A DNA stretch of 64,000 bases from Arthrobacter caoxuetaonis (GCF_023921125.1 NZ_CP099466.1:186001-250000), one strand, 5' to 3'. Shown: positions 16,932-26,351, counted from the first letter of the stretch. The notes: generated from the sequence alone by a model not told the origin. Translations and numbers: made by a program.

Positions 16932-16987
16932 CGAGAGGCCAGTTACGGCTCGTATGACGCTTCAAACGAGCCGTAACTGGCCTCTCG
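16932..16987. repeat. Long intergenic palindrome, family A copy 3
   Basis: Perfect 22-bp arms (16932-16953, 16966-16987), with the left arm CGAGAGGCCAGTTACGGCTC extended by GT, and a 12-base loop. Here it separates convergent genes (DUF559 and purL) and could also serve as a terminator. Confidence 0.9.
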
Positions 16988-17014
16988 ATGGGATCCCGGA
17001 GGAGGAGGGGAGGG

Positions 17015-19327
17015 TTAGCCGAAGTACTTCGGCAGGGTCCCCTCGTGCGCGGCGCGCAGCTCATCCAGCGGCAGGACAAAGTGGCCCTGGAAGTCCAGCG
17101 CGCCGATCTCGGTATCCACCACGCCGATGCGGGAGTGTGCGAAGCCGCGGGCGGTGCACATGTCCTTGAACCGGACCTCTTCGCTGCGAGCCACGGAGAC
17201 GACCGCGCGGGCCTGGGACTCGGAGAACAGCAGCGTGAACAGGTCCACGCCATCGCGCTCGGCAACCTCGTCCAGCCCGATCCGGGCGCCGACGCCGAAG
17301 CGCAGCGCCATCTCGGACAGCGCGGCCGCGAGGCCGCCTTCCGAGAGGTCGTGCGCGGAGTCGATCATGCCGTCGCGGGAAGCGTTGATCAGCAGGTCGC
17401 CGAGCAGTTTCTCGGCCTGCAGGTCCACCTTAGGCGGCTGGCCGCCCAGGTGGCCGCGCAGGTTCGCGAACTCGGAGCCGTCCAGCTCATCGCGGGTGAC
17501 GCCCATCAGGTAGATGGCCTGTCCGTCTTCGCGCCAGCCCGACGGCGTGCGGCGGGCAACGTCGTCGAACACGCCCAGCACGCCGACCACGGGGGTCGGG
17601 TGGATGGCGACGCCGCCGGTCTGGTTGTAGAGCGAGACGTTGCCGCCGGTGACGGGCACGCCAAGCTCCTGGCAGCCGTCGGCCAGGCCGCGGACGGCCT
17701 CGGCGAACTGCCACATGACCTCGGGATCCTCGGGGGAACCGAAGTTCAGGCAGTCGGTGACCGCCATCGGACGTGCGCCGGAGGTGGCGACGTTGCGGTA
17801 GGACTCGGCGAGAGCCAGCTTGGCGCCCTCGTACGGGTTCAGGTAGGTGTAGCGGCCGTTGGCGTCCGTGGAGATGGCCACGCCCAGGCCGGTTTCCTCG
17901 TCGACGCGGATCACACCGGCGTCGTCGGGCATGGCCAGGGCGGTGTTGCCCTGCACATAGCGGTCGTACTGGTCGGTGACCCAGGACTTGTCGCACATGT
18001 TCGGGGAAGCCATCAGCTCCAGCACGGCCTGCTTCACGGCTTCGCCGCCGAACGGGCGGTCCTCCGCCTTGAAAGAATCAGCCTGCACGCCGTCCAGCCA
18101 CTCGGGGCGGTGGAACGGACGGTTGTAGACCGGGCCTTCGTGGGCGACGGTGCGCGGGTCGACGTCGACGATCGTCTCGCCGTCCCAGTCGATGATCAGG
18201 CGGCCGGTGCCGGTGACCTCGCCGAGCCAGGAGTACTCGACGTTCCACTTGTCCATGATCGCTTCGAACGCTTCAACGTTCTCCGGCGTCACGACGGCCA
18301 TCATGCGTTCCTGCGACTCGGACATCAGGATTTCGCCCGGGGTCAGGGTCGGATCACGCAGCAGGACCTTGGTGAGTTCAACGTGCATGCCGCCGTCGCC
18401 GTTGGAGGCCAGCTCCGACGTCGCGCAGGAGATGCCGGCCGCACCGAGGTCCTGGATGCCCTCGACCACGGAGGCCTTGAACAGTTCCAGGCAGCACTCG
18501 ATGAGCACCTTTTCCGCGAACGGGTCGCCCACCTGAACCGCGGGGCGCTTGGAGGGCTTGGCGTCGTCGAAGGATTCGGAGGCCAGCACGGAGGCGCCGC
18601 CAATGCCGTCGCCGCCGGTGCGCGCACCGAACAGGACCACCTTGTTGCCGGCGCCGGAGGCGTTGGCCAGGCGGATGTCCTCGTGGCGCATGACGCCCAC
18701 AGCGAGTGCGTTGACCAGCGGGTTGCCCTGGTAGACGGAGTCGAAGACGACTTCGCCGCCGATGTTGGGCAGGCCCAGCGAGTTGCCGTAGCCGCCGATT
18801 CCGGAGACGATGCCGTGCACCAGGCGGGCGGTGTCCGGGTGGTCGATCGCACCGAAGCGCAGCGGATCCATCACGGCAACCGGGCGGGCACCCATGGAGA
18901 TGATGTCGCGGACAATGCCGCCGACGCCGGTCGCGGCGCCCTGGTAGGGCTCCACGAAGGACGGGTGGTTGTGGGACTCGACCTTGAAGGTCACTGCCCA
19001 GCCTTCACCGATGTCAACGACGCCGGCGTTCTCGCCGATGCCGACGAGCAGGTGTTCCTTCATCTTCTCGGTGACCTTGTCGCCGAACTGCTTCAGATGC
19101 ACCTTGGAAGACTTGTAGGAGCAGTGCTCGGACCACATGACCGAGTACATCGCCAGCTCGGCCGCGGTGGGGCGGCGGCCCAGGATCTCGACGACGCGGT
19201 TGAATTCGTCTTCCTTCAGGCCCAGTTCAGCCCAGGGCAGCGGGGTGTCCGGGGTGGACGCCGCGTGCTCGACGGTGTCGATGTTGAATTTCTTCTGCTC
19301 GGCAGTGGAGTTGGCAGACGCGGTCAT
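17015..19327 (-). CDS. purL: Phosphoribosylformylglycinamidine synthase subunit PurL
   Basis: 770-aa small-type PurL, the ATP-dependent synthetase subunit converting FGAR to FGAM in purine biosynthesis, acting with PurQ and PurS. Landmarks are [12 protein letters not shown] (about residue 68), [42 protein letters not shown], and [13 protein letters not shown] in the second half. It overlaps purQ in a TAATG arrangement. Gene order purS-purQ-purL is intact. Confidence 0.97.
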   Translation of the reverse strand: MTASANSTAEQKKFNIDTVEHAASTPDTPLPWAELGLKEDEFNRVVEILGRRPTAAELAMYSVMWSEHCSYKSSKVHLKQFGDKVTEKMKEHLLVGIGENAGVVDIGEGWAVTFKVESHNHPSFVEPYQGAATGVGGIVRDIISMGARPVAVMDPLRFGAIDHPDTARLVHGIVSGIGGYGNSLGLPNIGGEVVFDSVYQGNPLVNALAVGVMRHEDIRLANASGAGNKVVLFGARTGGDGIGGASVLASESFDDAKPSKRPAVQVGDPFAEKVLIECCLELFKASVVEGIQDLGAAGISCATSELASNGDGGMHVELTKVLLRDPTLTPGEILMSESQERMMAVVTPENVEAFEAIMDKWNVEYSWLGEVTGTGRLIIDWDGETIVDVDPRTVAHEGPVYNRPFHRPEWLDGVQADSFKAEDRPFGGEAVKQAVLELMASPNMCDKSWVTDQYDRYVQGNTALAMPDDAGVIRVDEETGLGVAISTDANGRYTYLNPYEGAKLALAESYRNVATSGARPMAVTDCLNFGSPEDPEVMWQFAEAVRGLADGCQELGVPVTGGNVSLYNQTGGVAIHPTPVVGVLGVFDDVARRTPSGWREDGQAIYLMGVTRDELDGSEFANLRGHLGGQPPKVDLQAEKLLGDLLINASRDGMIDSAHDLSEGGLAAALSEMALRFGVGARIGLDEVAERDGVDLFTLLFSESQARAVVSVARSEEVRFKDMCTARGFAHSRIGVVDTEIGALDFQGHFVLPLDELRAAHEGTLPKYFG

Positions 19328-20100
19328 TATTTGCCTCCGGCAACGAGCGAGGTGAGTACTGAGGTGAAAATGCCGATTCCGTCGGTGCCGCCGCCCAGGG
19401 CGACATCCCCGCGGGCGGAGGAATCCGGACCGAAGCCGGCTTCCACAGCGTGTTCGGGGTGCGGCATCAGGCCGACGACGTTGCCGGCGGCGTTGGTGAT
19501 GCCGGCGATGTCGCGGCGTGAGCCGTTGGGGTTGAAGCCGTCGTAGCGGAACACCACCCGGCCTTCGCCCTCGAGCTCATCCAGGGTCTTTTCGTCGGCG
19601 ACGTACTGGCCGTCCTGGTTCTTCAGTGGAATGACCATGCCTTCGCCCTGGCCGTAGCCGGAGGTCCACGCGGTGGTGTTGTTCTCCACGCGCAGCAGCT
19701 GGTCGCGGCACATGAACTTGAGGTGGTCGTTCTTGATCATCGATCCGGGCAGCAGGTGCGCCTCGGTGAGGACCTGGAAACCGTTGCAGATGCCGAGGAC
19801 GGGCATGCCGCCCTTGGATGCATCCACGACCTTTTCCATCAGCGGCGCGAAGCGGGAGATAGCCCCGGCGCGCAGGTAGTCGCCGTAGGAGAAACCGCCG
19901 GGGATGATGACGGCGTCGACGTCGTGCAGGTTGGCTTCGCCGTGCCAGAGCTCGACGGCGGTGCCGCCGGCCAGGCGCACGGCGCGGGCGGCGTCGCGGT
20001 CATCCAGGGTTCCGGGGAAGGTGATGACGCCGACGCGCACTGCGCGCAGGGCAGCGTCTTCTTCGGCGGCGGAGTAGTCGCCGATCAGGGGGGTGCTCAA
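19327..20100 (-). CDS. purQ: Phosphoribosylformylglycinamidine synthase subunit PurQ
   Basis: Class I glutamine amidotransferase subunit (257 aa) that supplies ammonia to PurL. It shows [34 protein letters not shown], the nucleophile cysteine in [11 protein letters not shown] and the histidine/glutamate pair in [11 protein letters not shown]. Translation seems to start at TTG (20100), two bases after purS ends. This gives an N-terminal extension of about 20 residues relative to the shortest homologues; a GTG just before RVGVITFPG is an alternative start. Confidence 0.95.
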   Translation of the reverse strand: MSTPLIGDYSAAEEDAALRAVRVGVITFPGTLDDRDAARAVRLAGGTAVELWHGEANLHDVDAVIIPGGFSYGDYLRAGAISRFAPLMEKVVDASKGGMPVLGICNGFQVLTEAHLLPGSMIKNDHLKFMCRDQLLRVENNTTAWTSGYGQGEGMVIPLKNQDGQYVADEKTLDELEGEGRVVFRYDGFNPNGSRRDIAGITNAAGNVVGLMPHPEHAVEAGFGPDSSARGDVALGGGTDGIGIFTSVLTSLVAGGK

Positions 20101-20102
20101 GG

Positions 20103-20357
20103 TTAAGCCTCCGAAATAACTTCGACGCGGGTGACGTCTTCGATTACGGGGTTGGAGAGCAGCGTGGCGGCGGCGGTGCGGGCCTGTTCGAGGATCTCGG
20201 GGGTGACGTCGCCGTCCACCGTAAGTTCGAAGCGCTTGCCCTGGCGGACGCCGGTAAAGCCGGTCAGGCCGAGTCGGGGGAGTGCGCCGGCAATGGCTTT
20301 GCCCTGCGGATCCAGGATCTCAGGCTTGGGCATGACGTCAACAACGATCCGGGGCAT
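20103..20357 (-). CDS. purS: Phosphoribosylformylglycinamidine synthase subunit PurS
   Basis: 84-aa small subunit that bridges PurQ and PurL. It begins [22 protein letters not shown] and contains [16 protein letters not shown], both typical. The start at 20357 is supported by AGGAG upstream. First gene of the purSQL operon. Confidence 0.95.
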   Translation of the reverse strand: MPRIVVDVMPKPEILDPQGKAIAGALPRLGLTGFTGVRQGKRFELTVDGDVTPEILEQARTAAATLLSNPVIEDVTRVEVISEA

Positions 20358-20456
20358 CCGGTAACTCCTGTGAGTGAAAGGGGTGGCCGCGGACCGTGCC
20401 GTCTCACGCTGATTCAGCGCTCCGCGAGCTTGCTCCTTCATTCTACGGCTGCACCG

Positions 20457-20512
20457 CGAGATAGCAGAAAGTGCCCGTTACAGAGCTGAAACGAGCACTT
20501 TCTGCTATCTCG
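20457..20512. repeat. Long intergenic palindrome, family B
   Basis: Perfect 18-bp arms CGAGATAGCAGAAAGTGC (20457-20474) and its complement (20495-20512), extended by CGTT/AACG after a one-base bulge. Ends (CGAGA ... CTCGAT) match the family A palindromes although the interior differs. It sits between the purS upstream region and the end of a co-directional gene. Confidence 0.9.
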
Positions 20513-20545
20513 ATATGGGTGGGTGGAACCCGGCAGGGGGCAGGG

Positions 20546-20968
20546 CTACGCGGGAAGTTCGATCTGGAAACCGCAGGAGCAGCGCAGGATGCTGGTCTCC
20601 AGGACAACGTCCGCCGTGGCGGCCTCCGGCTCCGTGCTCAGCGGCTCAAAGAGCGAGACCGTGCGGTTGTCCTTGGGCTGCATGGGTTCCCCGCAGTGCA
20701 GGTACTCGGTCTCCGCGGGTTCGCTGACGGCGTTACGCGCCCAGACCGGAGAATGCCGGACGGGGTGCCCGTAGAAGCGGTCACATTCGGCGCAGGTGTA
20801 GCTGATTTCCAGGAACTCGGCCGAGTTCGCGGCCTTTGAGGGCTCGACTGATTCGATGATCAGGTATTCATCGGTGCCGCAGTAGGAGCACCAAGGGACG
20901 TACTCCGCGGGAGCTGCCGTCTCGGCTGCGGACAGCTGTGGTTCTTCGGGTGTTGCTTCAATCGACAA
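20546..20968 (-). CDS. Hypothetical zinc-ribbon-like protein
   Basis: 140 aa with several paired cysteines: CSYC near residue 27, CAEC near residue 58, a single C in YLHCGEP and CSC near the C-terminus, suggesting bound zinc. TTG at 20968 is chosen as start because GGAGGA lies about six bases upstream; the longer frame upstream has no SD. No family recognised. Confidence 0.7.
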   Translation of the reverse strand: MSIEATPEEPQLSAAETAAPAEYVPWCSYCGTDEYLIIESVEPSKAANSAEFLEISYTCAECDRFYGHPVRHSPVWARNAVSEPAETEYLHCGEPMQPKDNRTVSLFEPLSTEPEAATADVVLETSILRCSCGFQIELPA

Positions 20969-21110
20969 TCTGGTTCCTCCGGTAAAGCCCGGCGCGCCCC
21001 TGGAGGGACGCTGTCCGTACGTGGATAGTAAGCAAGCTGATTCAATAATAGAACATGCATCCGGAGTCACGGAAGTAATGGCGCACGTCACCTTCGGTTA
21101 GGGTGATCCG

Positions 21111-21659
21111 GTGAAACTCGTTGCCGCCAAACCCTCGGTAGTCCGCAGGTCCATGAACATCTGGCCGCCCTTCGCCTTCTCCGGAATCCACATCACCGAA
21201 CTGCCCGCGGACTTTATGTCGGCCACAGTCAGGCTGCGCCAGCACTGGTGGAACAAGAACGTTGCCGGCGTAGCGTTCGGCGGCAGCCTCTTTGCCATGA
21301 CGGATCCGTTCTGGATGATGCTGCTGCTGCGCCATCTGGGCACGGACCACGTCATCTGGGACCGTGCCGCAGAGGTGGAGTTCATCAAGCCGGGCAAAGG
21401 CGAGGTCTACGCACGGTTCAGCATCAGCGCGCAGGACATCGAGCGGATCCGCGCGGCCGCCAAGGACGGCTCCAAGGTCCTGGAATGGTTCAGTGTGGAC
21501 ATCAAGGATGCCGACGGCGACGTCGTGGCCCGGGTGCGCAAGCAGGTTTACGTGCGCCGCAAGCGGGAGAATGCCGCGGGCGTCCCCGCGTCCGTCGGGA
21601 CGGCTACTGTGCCGCCGTCGCCGGACCGAGCAGGGCGGCCAGGGCTTCCCAACGGCTGA
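21111..21659 (+). CDS. DUF4442 (hotdog-fold thioesterase-like) protein
   Basis: 182 aa. The block RRSMNIWPPFAFSGIHITELPADFMSATVRL followed by GVAFGGSLFAMTDPFWMMLLLRHLG matches DUF4442, a hotdog-fold family related to thioesterases. GTG start at 21111. Its last 56 bases overlap the end of the convergent lipoprotein gene. Substrate unknown. Confidence 0.83.
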   Translation: MKLVAAKPSVVRRSMNIWPPFAFSGIHITELPADFMSATVRLRQHWWNKNVAGVAFGGSLFAMTDPFWMMLLLRHLGTDHVIWDRAAEVEFIKPGKGEVYARFSISAQDIERIRAAAKDGSKVLEWFSVDIKDADGDVVARVRKQVYVRRKRENAAGVPASVGTATVPPSPDRAGRPGLPNG

Positions 21660-22131
21660 TCTGGCAGCCGTCCGTCAACGCGAACTCGGCGTCGACGGTT
21701 TCTCCTTCCACCGTTCCCGTTACTGTGGCCCGCTGCGGTCCGCCCCACTGCATGGTGCAGGAGACGTTGGCGCCGGATTCAGCCATCAGCCCGGGCCCGC
21801 CCTCCGCCAGTGCAACGCACGCTGCCTCGGGATCCGGCGCGCCTGACTGGCCCACGGGCGTGGTGCCCTCGCACTGCAGTGTCCAGGTGTCCGTGACCGC
21901 TTCCCCGTCAGCCATCAGCTCCACGGTCAGGGAGGTGGTGGCCGCGCTGCCCGTCGCGGTGGACGGCGAAGGCGAAGCATCGGGCGACGAAGCATCAGGT
22001 GAGGAGGCCGAGGGAGCAGGGGACTCAGGCGTCGGCGCCGAGTACGGGGAGGAGTCGGTGCATCCGGCCAGGGCAAGGCCTGCGGCAGCCAGGAGCACGG
22101 CAGTGCGGACAGGGCGGAACGGGAACTGCAT
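21604..22131 (-). CDS. Lipoprotein with subtilisin-inhibitor-like (SSI) domain
   Basis: 175 aa. A signal peptide ends in the lipobox LALAGC (about residue 24), followed by a Ser/Pro/Ala-rich linker of about 35 residues. The C-terminal domain has the SSI pattern: TWTLQCEGTT..., PDPEAACVALAEG and four cysteines (TLQC, AAC, VSC, DGC) placed for two disulfides. Probably a surface-tethered serine protease inhibitor. A strong GGAGG precedes the ATG at 22131. Confidence 0.78.
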   Translation of the reverse strand: MQFPFRPVRTAVLLAAAGLALAGCTDSSPYSAPTPESPAPSASSPDASSPDASPSPSTATGSAATTSLTVELMADGEAVTDTWTLQCEGTTPVGQSGAPDPEAACVALAEGGPGLMAESGANVSCTMQWGGPQRATVTGTVEGETVDAEFALTDGCQISRWEALAALLGPATAAQ

Positions 22132-22198
22132 GGTGAGACCTCCCACGTTGGATGCGGTCCAGCCTAGCCAATCCTTGGCTTGAAGTGCGGACGGCCCG

Positions 22199-23182
22199 TC
22201 AGGACCCCGCGCCGCTCTCCACGGCAGCCTGGGCCTGGGCCGCCGGTTGGTTCTGGGTGCACAGCTGCTCCTGAAGGGGTGCCAGCAGGTCCAGGATGCG
22301 GGCCCGCAGCTGCTGCGATTCTTCGCTAAAGGCACGTTGCGCGGCCGCATACTCCGCGCGCCCGGCAGGTGTTTCCACCGGGATTGGGTCATATCCCCAG
22401 TCCTGCAGGTCGTACGGGGAAGCGCGCATGTCCATCTCGCGGATGCGCCAGGCGAGCTCGAAGCAGTCCATCACCAGTTCCCCGGGGAGCACCGGTACCA
22501 GCTTGTAGGCCCATTTATAGAGGTCCATATTAGCGTGCAGGCAACCCGGCTGCTCCAGGTCGCGCTGGTTTTCCCGGGTGGGCCTGAGTTCGTTCAGCCC
22601 CACCGCCTGGGGGGCGTAGAAGCGGAACGCATCGAAGTGGGTGCAGCGGATCCGGCTTTGCTCCACGAGCCGGTCCGTGCCCCCGGCGCCCAGCCGCAGT
22701 CCCAGGTATTCGTGCCGGATACCGTTGACCTCCGACTTGTAGGCCATGGCCCACTCGTGCATGCCGAAACAGCCCAGCGACGCTTTGCGCCCGGCGGTCC
22801 GGGAAAGCAGCATCTGCGTGAATTCCAGCGCGGGCCCGCGGGCGGAAGCGAAAGCGGGGAGGTCGACGGCGACGGCGACTGTCCCGGCGTCAAGCCCTGC
22901 TGCATGCAGTCCTGCCGCGTCCAGCTGCCGGTAAAACTTCCAGTCAGTGCGTTCGGCTGCGGCCGCTCCTGCCAGGACGACGCCGGCGCCCGGGTGCCAG
23001 CGCAGCAGCTGGCCGGGTTTCTGGGAGTAGTAGGTGAAGAGGAAATCCTCTACCGGATGTTTCCGGCCGGCGGAGCGGCGGGACAGGAAGCCGTCAGTGA
23101 ACGGGCGGACCCGTTCCTGGTAGGCGGCCTGCCGGGGAAGCCACTGGTCCTCGGTCAGCACGGCGGAATAAGGGAGGCTCAC
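22199..23182 (-). CDS. Protein annotated in relatives as 3-methyladenine DNA glycosylase
   Basis: 327 aa. KHPVEDFLFTYYSQKPGQLLRWHPG, GCFGMHEWAMAYK, RCTHFDAFRFYAPQA, LEQPGCLHANMDLYKWAYKL and DMRASPYDLQDWGYDPIPVETPAGR define a conserved actinobacterial family usually given this name. I see no classical HhH or AlkA/MPG motif, so the enzymatic label is weak. GTG start at 23182, preceded by a GG-rich stretch. It is not obviously in an operon. Confidence 0.72.
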   Translation of the reverse strand: MSLPYSAVLTEDQWLPRQAAYQERVRPFTDGFLSRRSAGRKHPVEDFLFTYYSQKPGQLLRWHPGAGVVLAGAAAAERTDWKFYRQLDAAGLHAAGLDAGTVAVAVDLPAFASARGPALEFTQMLLSRTAGRKASLGCFGMHEWAMAYKSEVNGIRHEYLGLRLGAGGTDRLVEQSRIRCTHFDAFRFYAPQAVGLNELRPTRENQRDLEQPGCLHANMDLYKWAYKLVPVLPGELVMDCFELAWRIREMDMRASPYDLQDWGYDPIPVETPAGRAEYAAAQRAFSEESQQLRARILDLLAPLQEQLCTQNQPAAQAQAAVESGAGS

Positions 23183-23214
23183 GGCCCCATTATCCCGCCG
23201 TGCTGCCCTGGGTC

Positions 23215-25287
23215 CTAGCCGACGGGGGCAGAACGGTGATCCCCGGCCGCCCCGCTGCCACCGTCCTGGTCGGAGTCCGCGTTGCCGGCGCCTGACTCCG
23301 CTGCTGATTCCGCGGCGGCTGCGGAGTCGTCCTCGGACGTCCAGCCGTCGGCATATTCCCCCGACTCGTAGTCGTACTCCACGGGCTTTCCGTCTTCGTC
23401 GGTGCGCTGGTACCACTCCGTGACGGTGCGGTCATGGGAATCGAAGTCGGCCCCGGCACCCTGCCCATGGGCTGTCTTCTCCACCGTGAAGGCGAAGTCG
23501 TCGCCGTGCTCGTCGATGCCCGCGCGGACTGCATTCTCCAAGGCGGCCGTTGCATACTCCCGGCGGATAATCATCGGGTCGGTCTGCAGGTCCCGGATGA
23601 GGGCGACCATCATCAGCAGCAGGATCACGGCGAACGGCAGGGCCGAGACGATGATCAGGTTCTGCAGGCCGGACAGGGCCTGGTTTCCTCCCACCAGCAG
23701 CATGACCACGGCAATACCCATCATGGCCAGGCCCCAGAAGACAGTGACTTTCCGGTCAGGGTCCGGTTTGCCCCGCTGCGACAGGCTGCCCATGACCAGG
23801 GAAGCGGAGTCAGCCGAGGTAATGAAGAAGATGGCGATGCAGAACATCGCCAGGATCGGTGTGATGGTACTCAGCGGCAGGCCGTCCAGGACCTGGAAGA
23901 AGAGGGCTTCCGGAGCGCTGTCGGCAGAGATATCCATGCCCTGCATGCGCATCCAGATAGCCGTTCCGCCGAAGACGCCGAACGCGATGACAGAGACCAG
24001 GGTGGGCACCACGAGCACGTACTGTACGTATTCACGCAGTGTCCGGCCGCGGGAGATCCGTGCCAGGAAGATGCCGACGAACGGGGACCAGGAAATCCAC
24101 CAGGCCCAGTAGAAGACCGTCCAGTTGGCTGAGAAGTCCGCTGCTTCGGCACCCCAGGACGGGCCCTTGCTCATCAGGTGCAGGAGATCGGACAGGTATT
24201 CGGCCAGGGAAGAGGGAATGAGGTTGAGCAGGAACAGTGTCGGCCCGGTCAGGAAGATGAAGGCCACCAGGACAAGGGCAAGGGAAATGTTGATGTTGGA
24301 AAGCCAGCGGATGCCCTTGCCGATTCCGGAGACGGCCGAGGCGATGAACGCTGCCGTCATTATGGCGATGATGCCGATCAGGACGGCGTTGGGAAGCTTA
24401 CCGATGCCGCTGATAATCTCCACGCCGCGGCCAATCTGCAGGGCGCCGATACCGAGTGACGCCGCCGTGCCGAAGAGGGTTGCGACGATTGCGAACATGT
24501 CGATCAGGCGTCCGGCGACACCTTCGGTCTTCCGGCGTCCGAGCAGCGGGGTGAAAATGGCACTCATGAGGGGAACGCGGCCGCGCCGGAAGGAGCCGTA
24601 AGCAACAGCGGCGCCGACCAGGGCGTAAATGGCCCAGGCATTAAGGCCCCAGTGGAAGTAGGACTGTGCCATGGCCTTGTGCAGCGCCACCGTCGTTTCA
24701 GCGGCTGCCTCACCGGGGTTTGGTGTCATGAAGTAGGTCAGCGGCTCGTACGGTCCGAAGAAGAACAAGCCGATGCCGATTCCGGCGGAGAACATCATGG
24801 CGACCCAGGAGAAGGTTGAATACTCCGGCTTTTCGCCGTCAACACCGAGGGGAATCTTGCCGTAGCGGCTGAAGCCGACGAAAAGCATGAAGACCAGGAT
24901 CACGGCGATAAGTGAGCTGAAGAGCCAGCCGGTGTTCGTCACAACCCAGCCCAGGGCCACATCGGAGATCGACTTCAGCGATTCCGTAGAGAACACGCCC
25001 CAGGCGACGAAGCCCAGAATGAGCACGGCAGCAACGCCGAAAACCAGGGGATCGGTTCCGTAGCGCACGCGCTGCTCGTCGACGGCGATGCCCGGAACCA
25101 GTCCGGGATGCGTGTCGTGCGGGTATTCCTTCTTATCCCTGCGCAGGGCACGGGCAGCGCGCTGGCTTATTGAGGCCTTCAGCGATGTTTCCCCCCTGGT
25201 CCCGGGACCGTTCGGGGGTCCGGCTGCCCCGCTGCCGGAGGGTTGCGCCGAGGGCGCTTGGTGCCGTGATGAAGGCGGTGTTGCCAC
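23215..25287 (-). CDS. BCCT family betaine/choline/carnitine transporter
   Basis: 690-aa sodium- or proton-coupled osmolyte transporter with about 12 membrane segments. Family blocks: TFSWVAMMFSAGIGIGLFFFGPYEPL, HWGLNAWAIYALVGAAVAYGSFRRG, WTVFYWAWWISWSPFVGIFLARISRGRTLREYV, and TSADSASLVMGSLS. Long hydrophilic tails occur at both ends; the C-terminal tail (about 100 residues, acidic) resembles the osmosensing tails of this family. GTG at 25287 is chosen because AAGGAGA lies seven bases upstream. A 24-bp palindrome lies upstream of it. Confidence 0.9.
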   Translation of the reverse strand: MATPPSSRHQAPSAQPSGSGAAGPPNGPGTRGETSLKASISQRAARALRRDKKEYPHDTHPGLVPGIAVDEQRVRYGTDPLVFGVAAVLILGFVAWGVFSTESLKSISDVALGWVVTNTGWLFSSLIAVILVFMLFVGFSRYGKIPLGVDGEKPEYSTFSWVAMMFSAGIGIGLFFFGPYEPLTYFMTPNPGEAAAETTVALHKAMAQSYFHWGLNAWAIYALVGAAVAYGSFRRGRVPLMSAIFTPLLGRRKTEGVAGRLIDMFAIVATLFGTAASLGIGALQIGRGVEIISGIGKLPNAVLIGIIAIMTAAFIASAVSGIGKGIRWLSNINISLALVLVAFIFLTGPTLFLLNLIPSSLAEYLSDLLHLMSKGPSWGAEAADFSANWTVFYWAWWISWSPFVGIFLARISRGRTLREYVQYVLVVPTLVSVIAFGVFGGTAIWMRMQGMDISADSAPEALFFQVLDGLPLSTITPILAMFCIAIFFITSADSASLVMGSLSQRGKPDPDRKVTVFWGLAMMGIAVVMLLVGGNQALSGLQNLIIVSALPFAVILLLMMVALIRDLQTDPMIIRREYATAALENAVRAGIDEHGDDFAFTVEKTAHGQGAGADFDSHDRTVTEWYQRTDEDGKPVEYDYESGEYADGWTSEDDSAAAAESAAESGAGNADSDQDGGSGAAGDHRSAPVG

Positions 25288-25379
25288 GGGAATCTTCTCC
25301 TTGGGGCGGACATCCGGCCCGCCCATCGGGTGCTTTATTCGGGACGCGAAGAAGAGTAGTTCGATTCGTTTTGCGGTTT

Positions 25380-25403
25380 GGTATATAAGCCGGCTTACAT
25401 ACC
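25380..25403. promoter_or_regulatory. 24-bp operator-like palindrome upstream of the BCCT gene
   Basis: Half sites GGTATATAAGCC and GGCTTACATACC abut without a spacer and differ by one base. It lies 93 bases upstream of the transporter start and overlaps AT-rich promoter-like sequence in an otherwise GC-rich region. The regulator is unknown. Confidence 0.55.
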
Positions 25404-25474
25404 ACATGCTGATCGTTACCGGTTCGTTATTCTTTACGCACTATTGTGCTCCTTCGACCCGCCAACTTGCACAT

Positions 25475-25939
25475 TCACTGTCCGGTATGGTGATCCGGAA
25501 GCTGGGTCGCCTGAATGAGCCGGCGCATGGTGGTGTTCAGCTGATGGACTTCCTCCCGGGTCAGCTGCAGCCGCTCCAGCATGGTGGCCGGAATCTGCGT
25601 GGCCTGCTGGCGAAGCGCCTGCCCTTTGCCGGTCAGGTTCACGGCGAGGGCGCGGTCGTTTCCAGGGGCGCGGTTGCGCTCCACCAGGCCCGCACTCTCC
25701 AGCCGCTTGAGCATGGGGGACAGGGTGGCCGGTTCCATCAGCAGGGTGTCCCCGAGGTTGCGGACCGTGCGCGGGGATTCTTCCCAGAGGGCCAGCAGGA
25801 CCAGGTACTGCGGGTGGGTGATGCCGAGCTCGTCGAGCACGGGCCGGTAGGCCCCGACGACGGAGCGCGAGGCGACGGACAGGGCGAAGCAGAGTTGGTG
25901 TTCGAGCAGCAGATCGTCGTCTGCGGTGCCGGTGTCCAT
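25475..25939 (-). CDS. MarR family transcriptional regulator (OhrR-like)
   Basis: 154 aa with a winged-helix domain: LGITHPQYLVLLALWEE, TVRNLGDTLLMEPATLSPMLKRLESAGLVERNRAPGNDRALAVNLT. The N-terminal LEHQLCFALSVASR has a cysteine in the position of the redox-sensing cysteine of OhrR proteins. A perfect 12-bp palindrome upstream suggests autoregulation. No Ohr peroxidase gene is adjacent, so a peroxide role is uncertain. Confidence 0.85.
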   Translation of the reverse strand: MDTGTADDDLLLEHQLCFALSVASRSVVGAYRPVLDELGITHPQYLVLLALWEESPRTVRNLGDTLLMEPATLSPMLKRLESAGLVERNRAPGNDRALAVNLTGKGQALRQQATQIPATMLERLQLTREEVHQLNTTMRRLIQATQLPDHHTGQ

Positions 25940-25986
25940 TGAGGTCCTTCTTCCCTGAGCGCCGGTCCCAGCGGCTCAACAAATAC

Positions 25987-25998
25987 TTAGTGCACTAA
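25987..25998. promoter_or_regulatory. Candidate MarR operator
   Basis: TTAGTGCACTAA is a perfect palindrome in the divergent intergenic region. It is followed at 26002-26012 by a second, imperfect site TTAGCGTACTA, whose start lies 15 bases downstream. Symmetry and location fit a MarR/OhrR-type operator controlling both directions. Confidence 0.55.
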
Positions 25999-26046
25999 TG
26001 ATTAGCGTACTATGAATCACAGATACACCTCGGAAGGGACGTCAGA

Positions 26047-26262
26047 GTGGCAGCCAGGGAAAGCTTCACCGCAAAGTTCATGCGCGCAACGGGCAAGGCA
26101 CGGATGTTTTTCGGTCCGGCCCAGTCGTCCTCGCTGACCCATGACATGACCGAGGAGAACAAGCAGCTGCTCGCCGCCCAGCAGGCCGAGGAAAAGGCCA
26201 AATGGGAAACCGTCACACGGGCCGACGGCAGCAGCTACATCCTGCCGCGCAAGCAGGACTGA
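26047..26262 (+). CDS. Small hypothetical protein
   Basis: 71-aa basic, charged protein (start MAARESFTAKFMRATGKARMFFGPAQ; end TRADGSSYILPRKQD). GTG start with AAGGGA upstream. It is divergent from the MarR gene and close to the candidate operator, so it may be a regulated target. No family recognised. Confidence 0.65.
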   Translation: MAARESFTAKFMRATGKARMFFGPAQSSSLTHDMTEENKQLLAAQQAEEKAKWETVTRADGSSYILPRKQD

Positions 26263-26351
26263 CACAGCTTTTTTATGCAGGACCGGTTTCTTCCGAAGCC
26301 GGAAACCTATCCTTAAGGAACCCCAATCCGGCCCTTGAAGGAGGGGTTCCG

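Noticed and set aside
16988-19546. 852-aa open frame on the plus strand across purL
   Set aside because: It is the antisense shadow of purL in GC-rich DNA; purL has clear motifs and operon context.
23183-23416. Longer N-terminus for the glycosylase-like protein
   Set aside because: It would overlap the C-terminal coding part of the BCCT gene and is arginine-rich shadow sequence.
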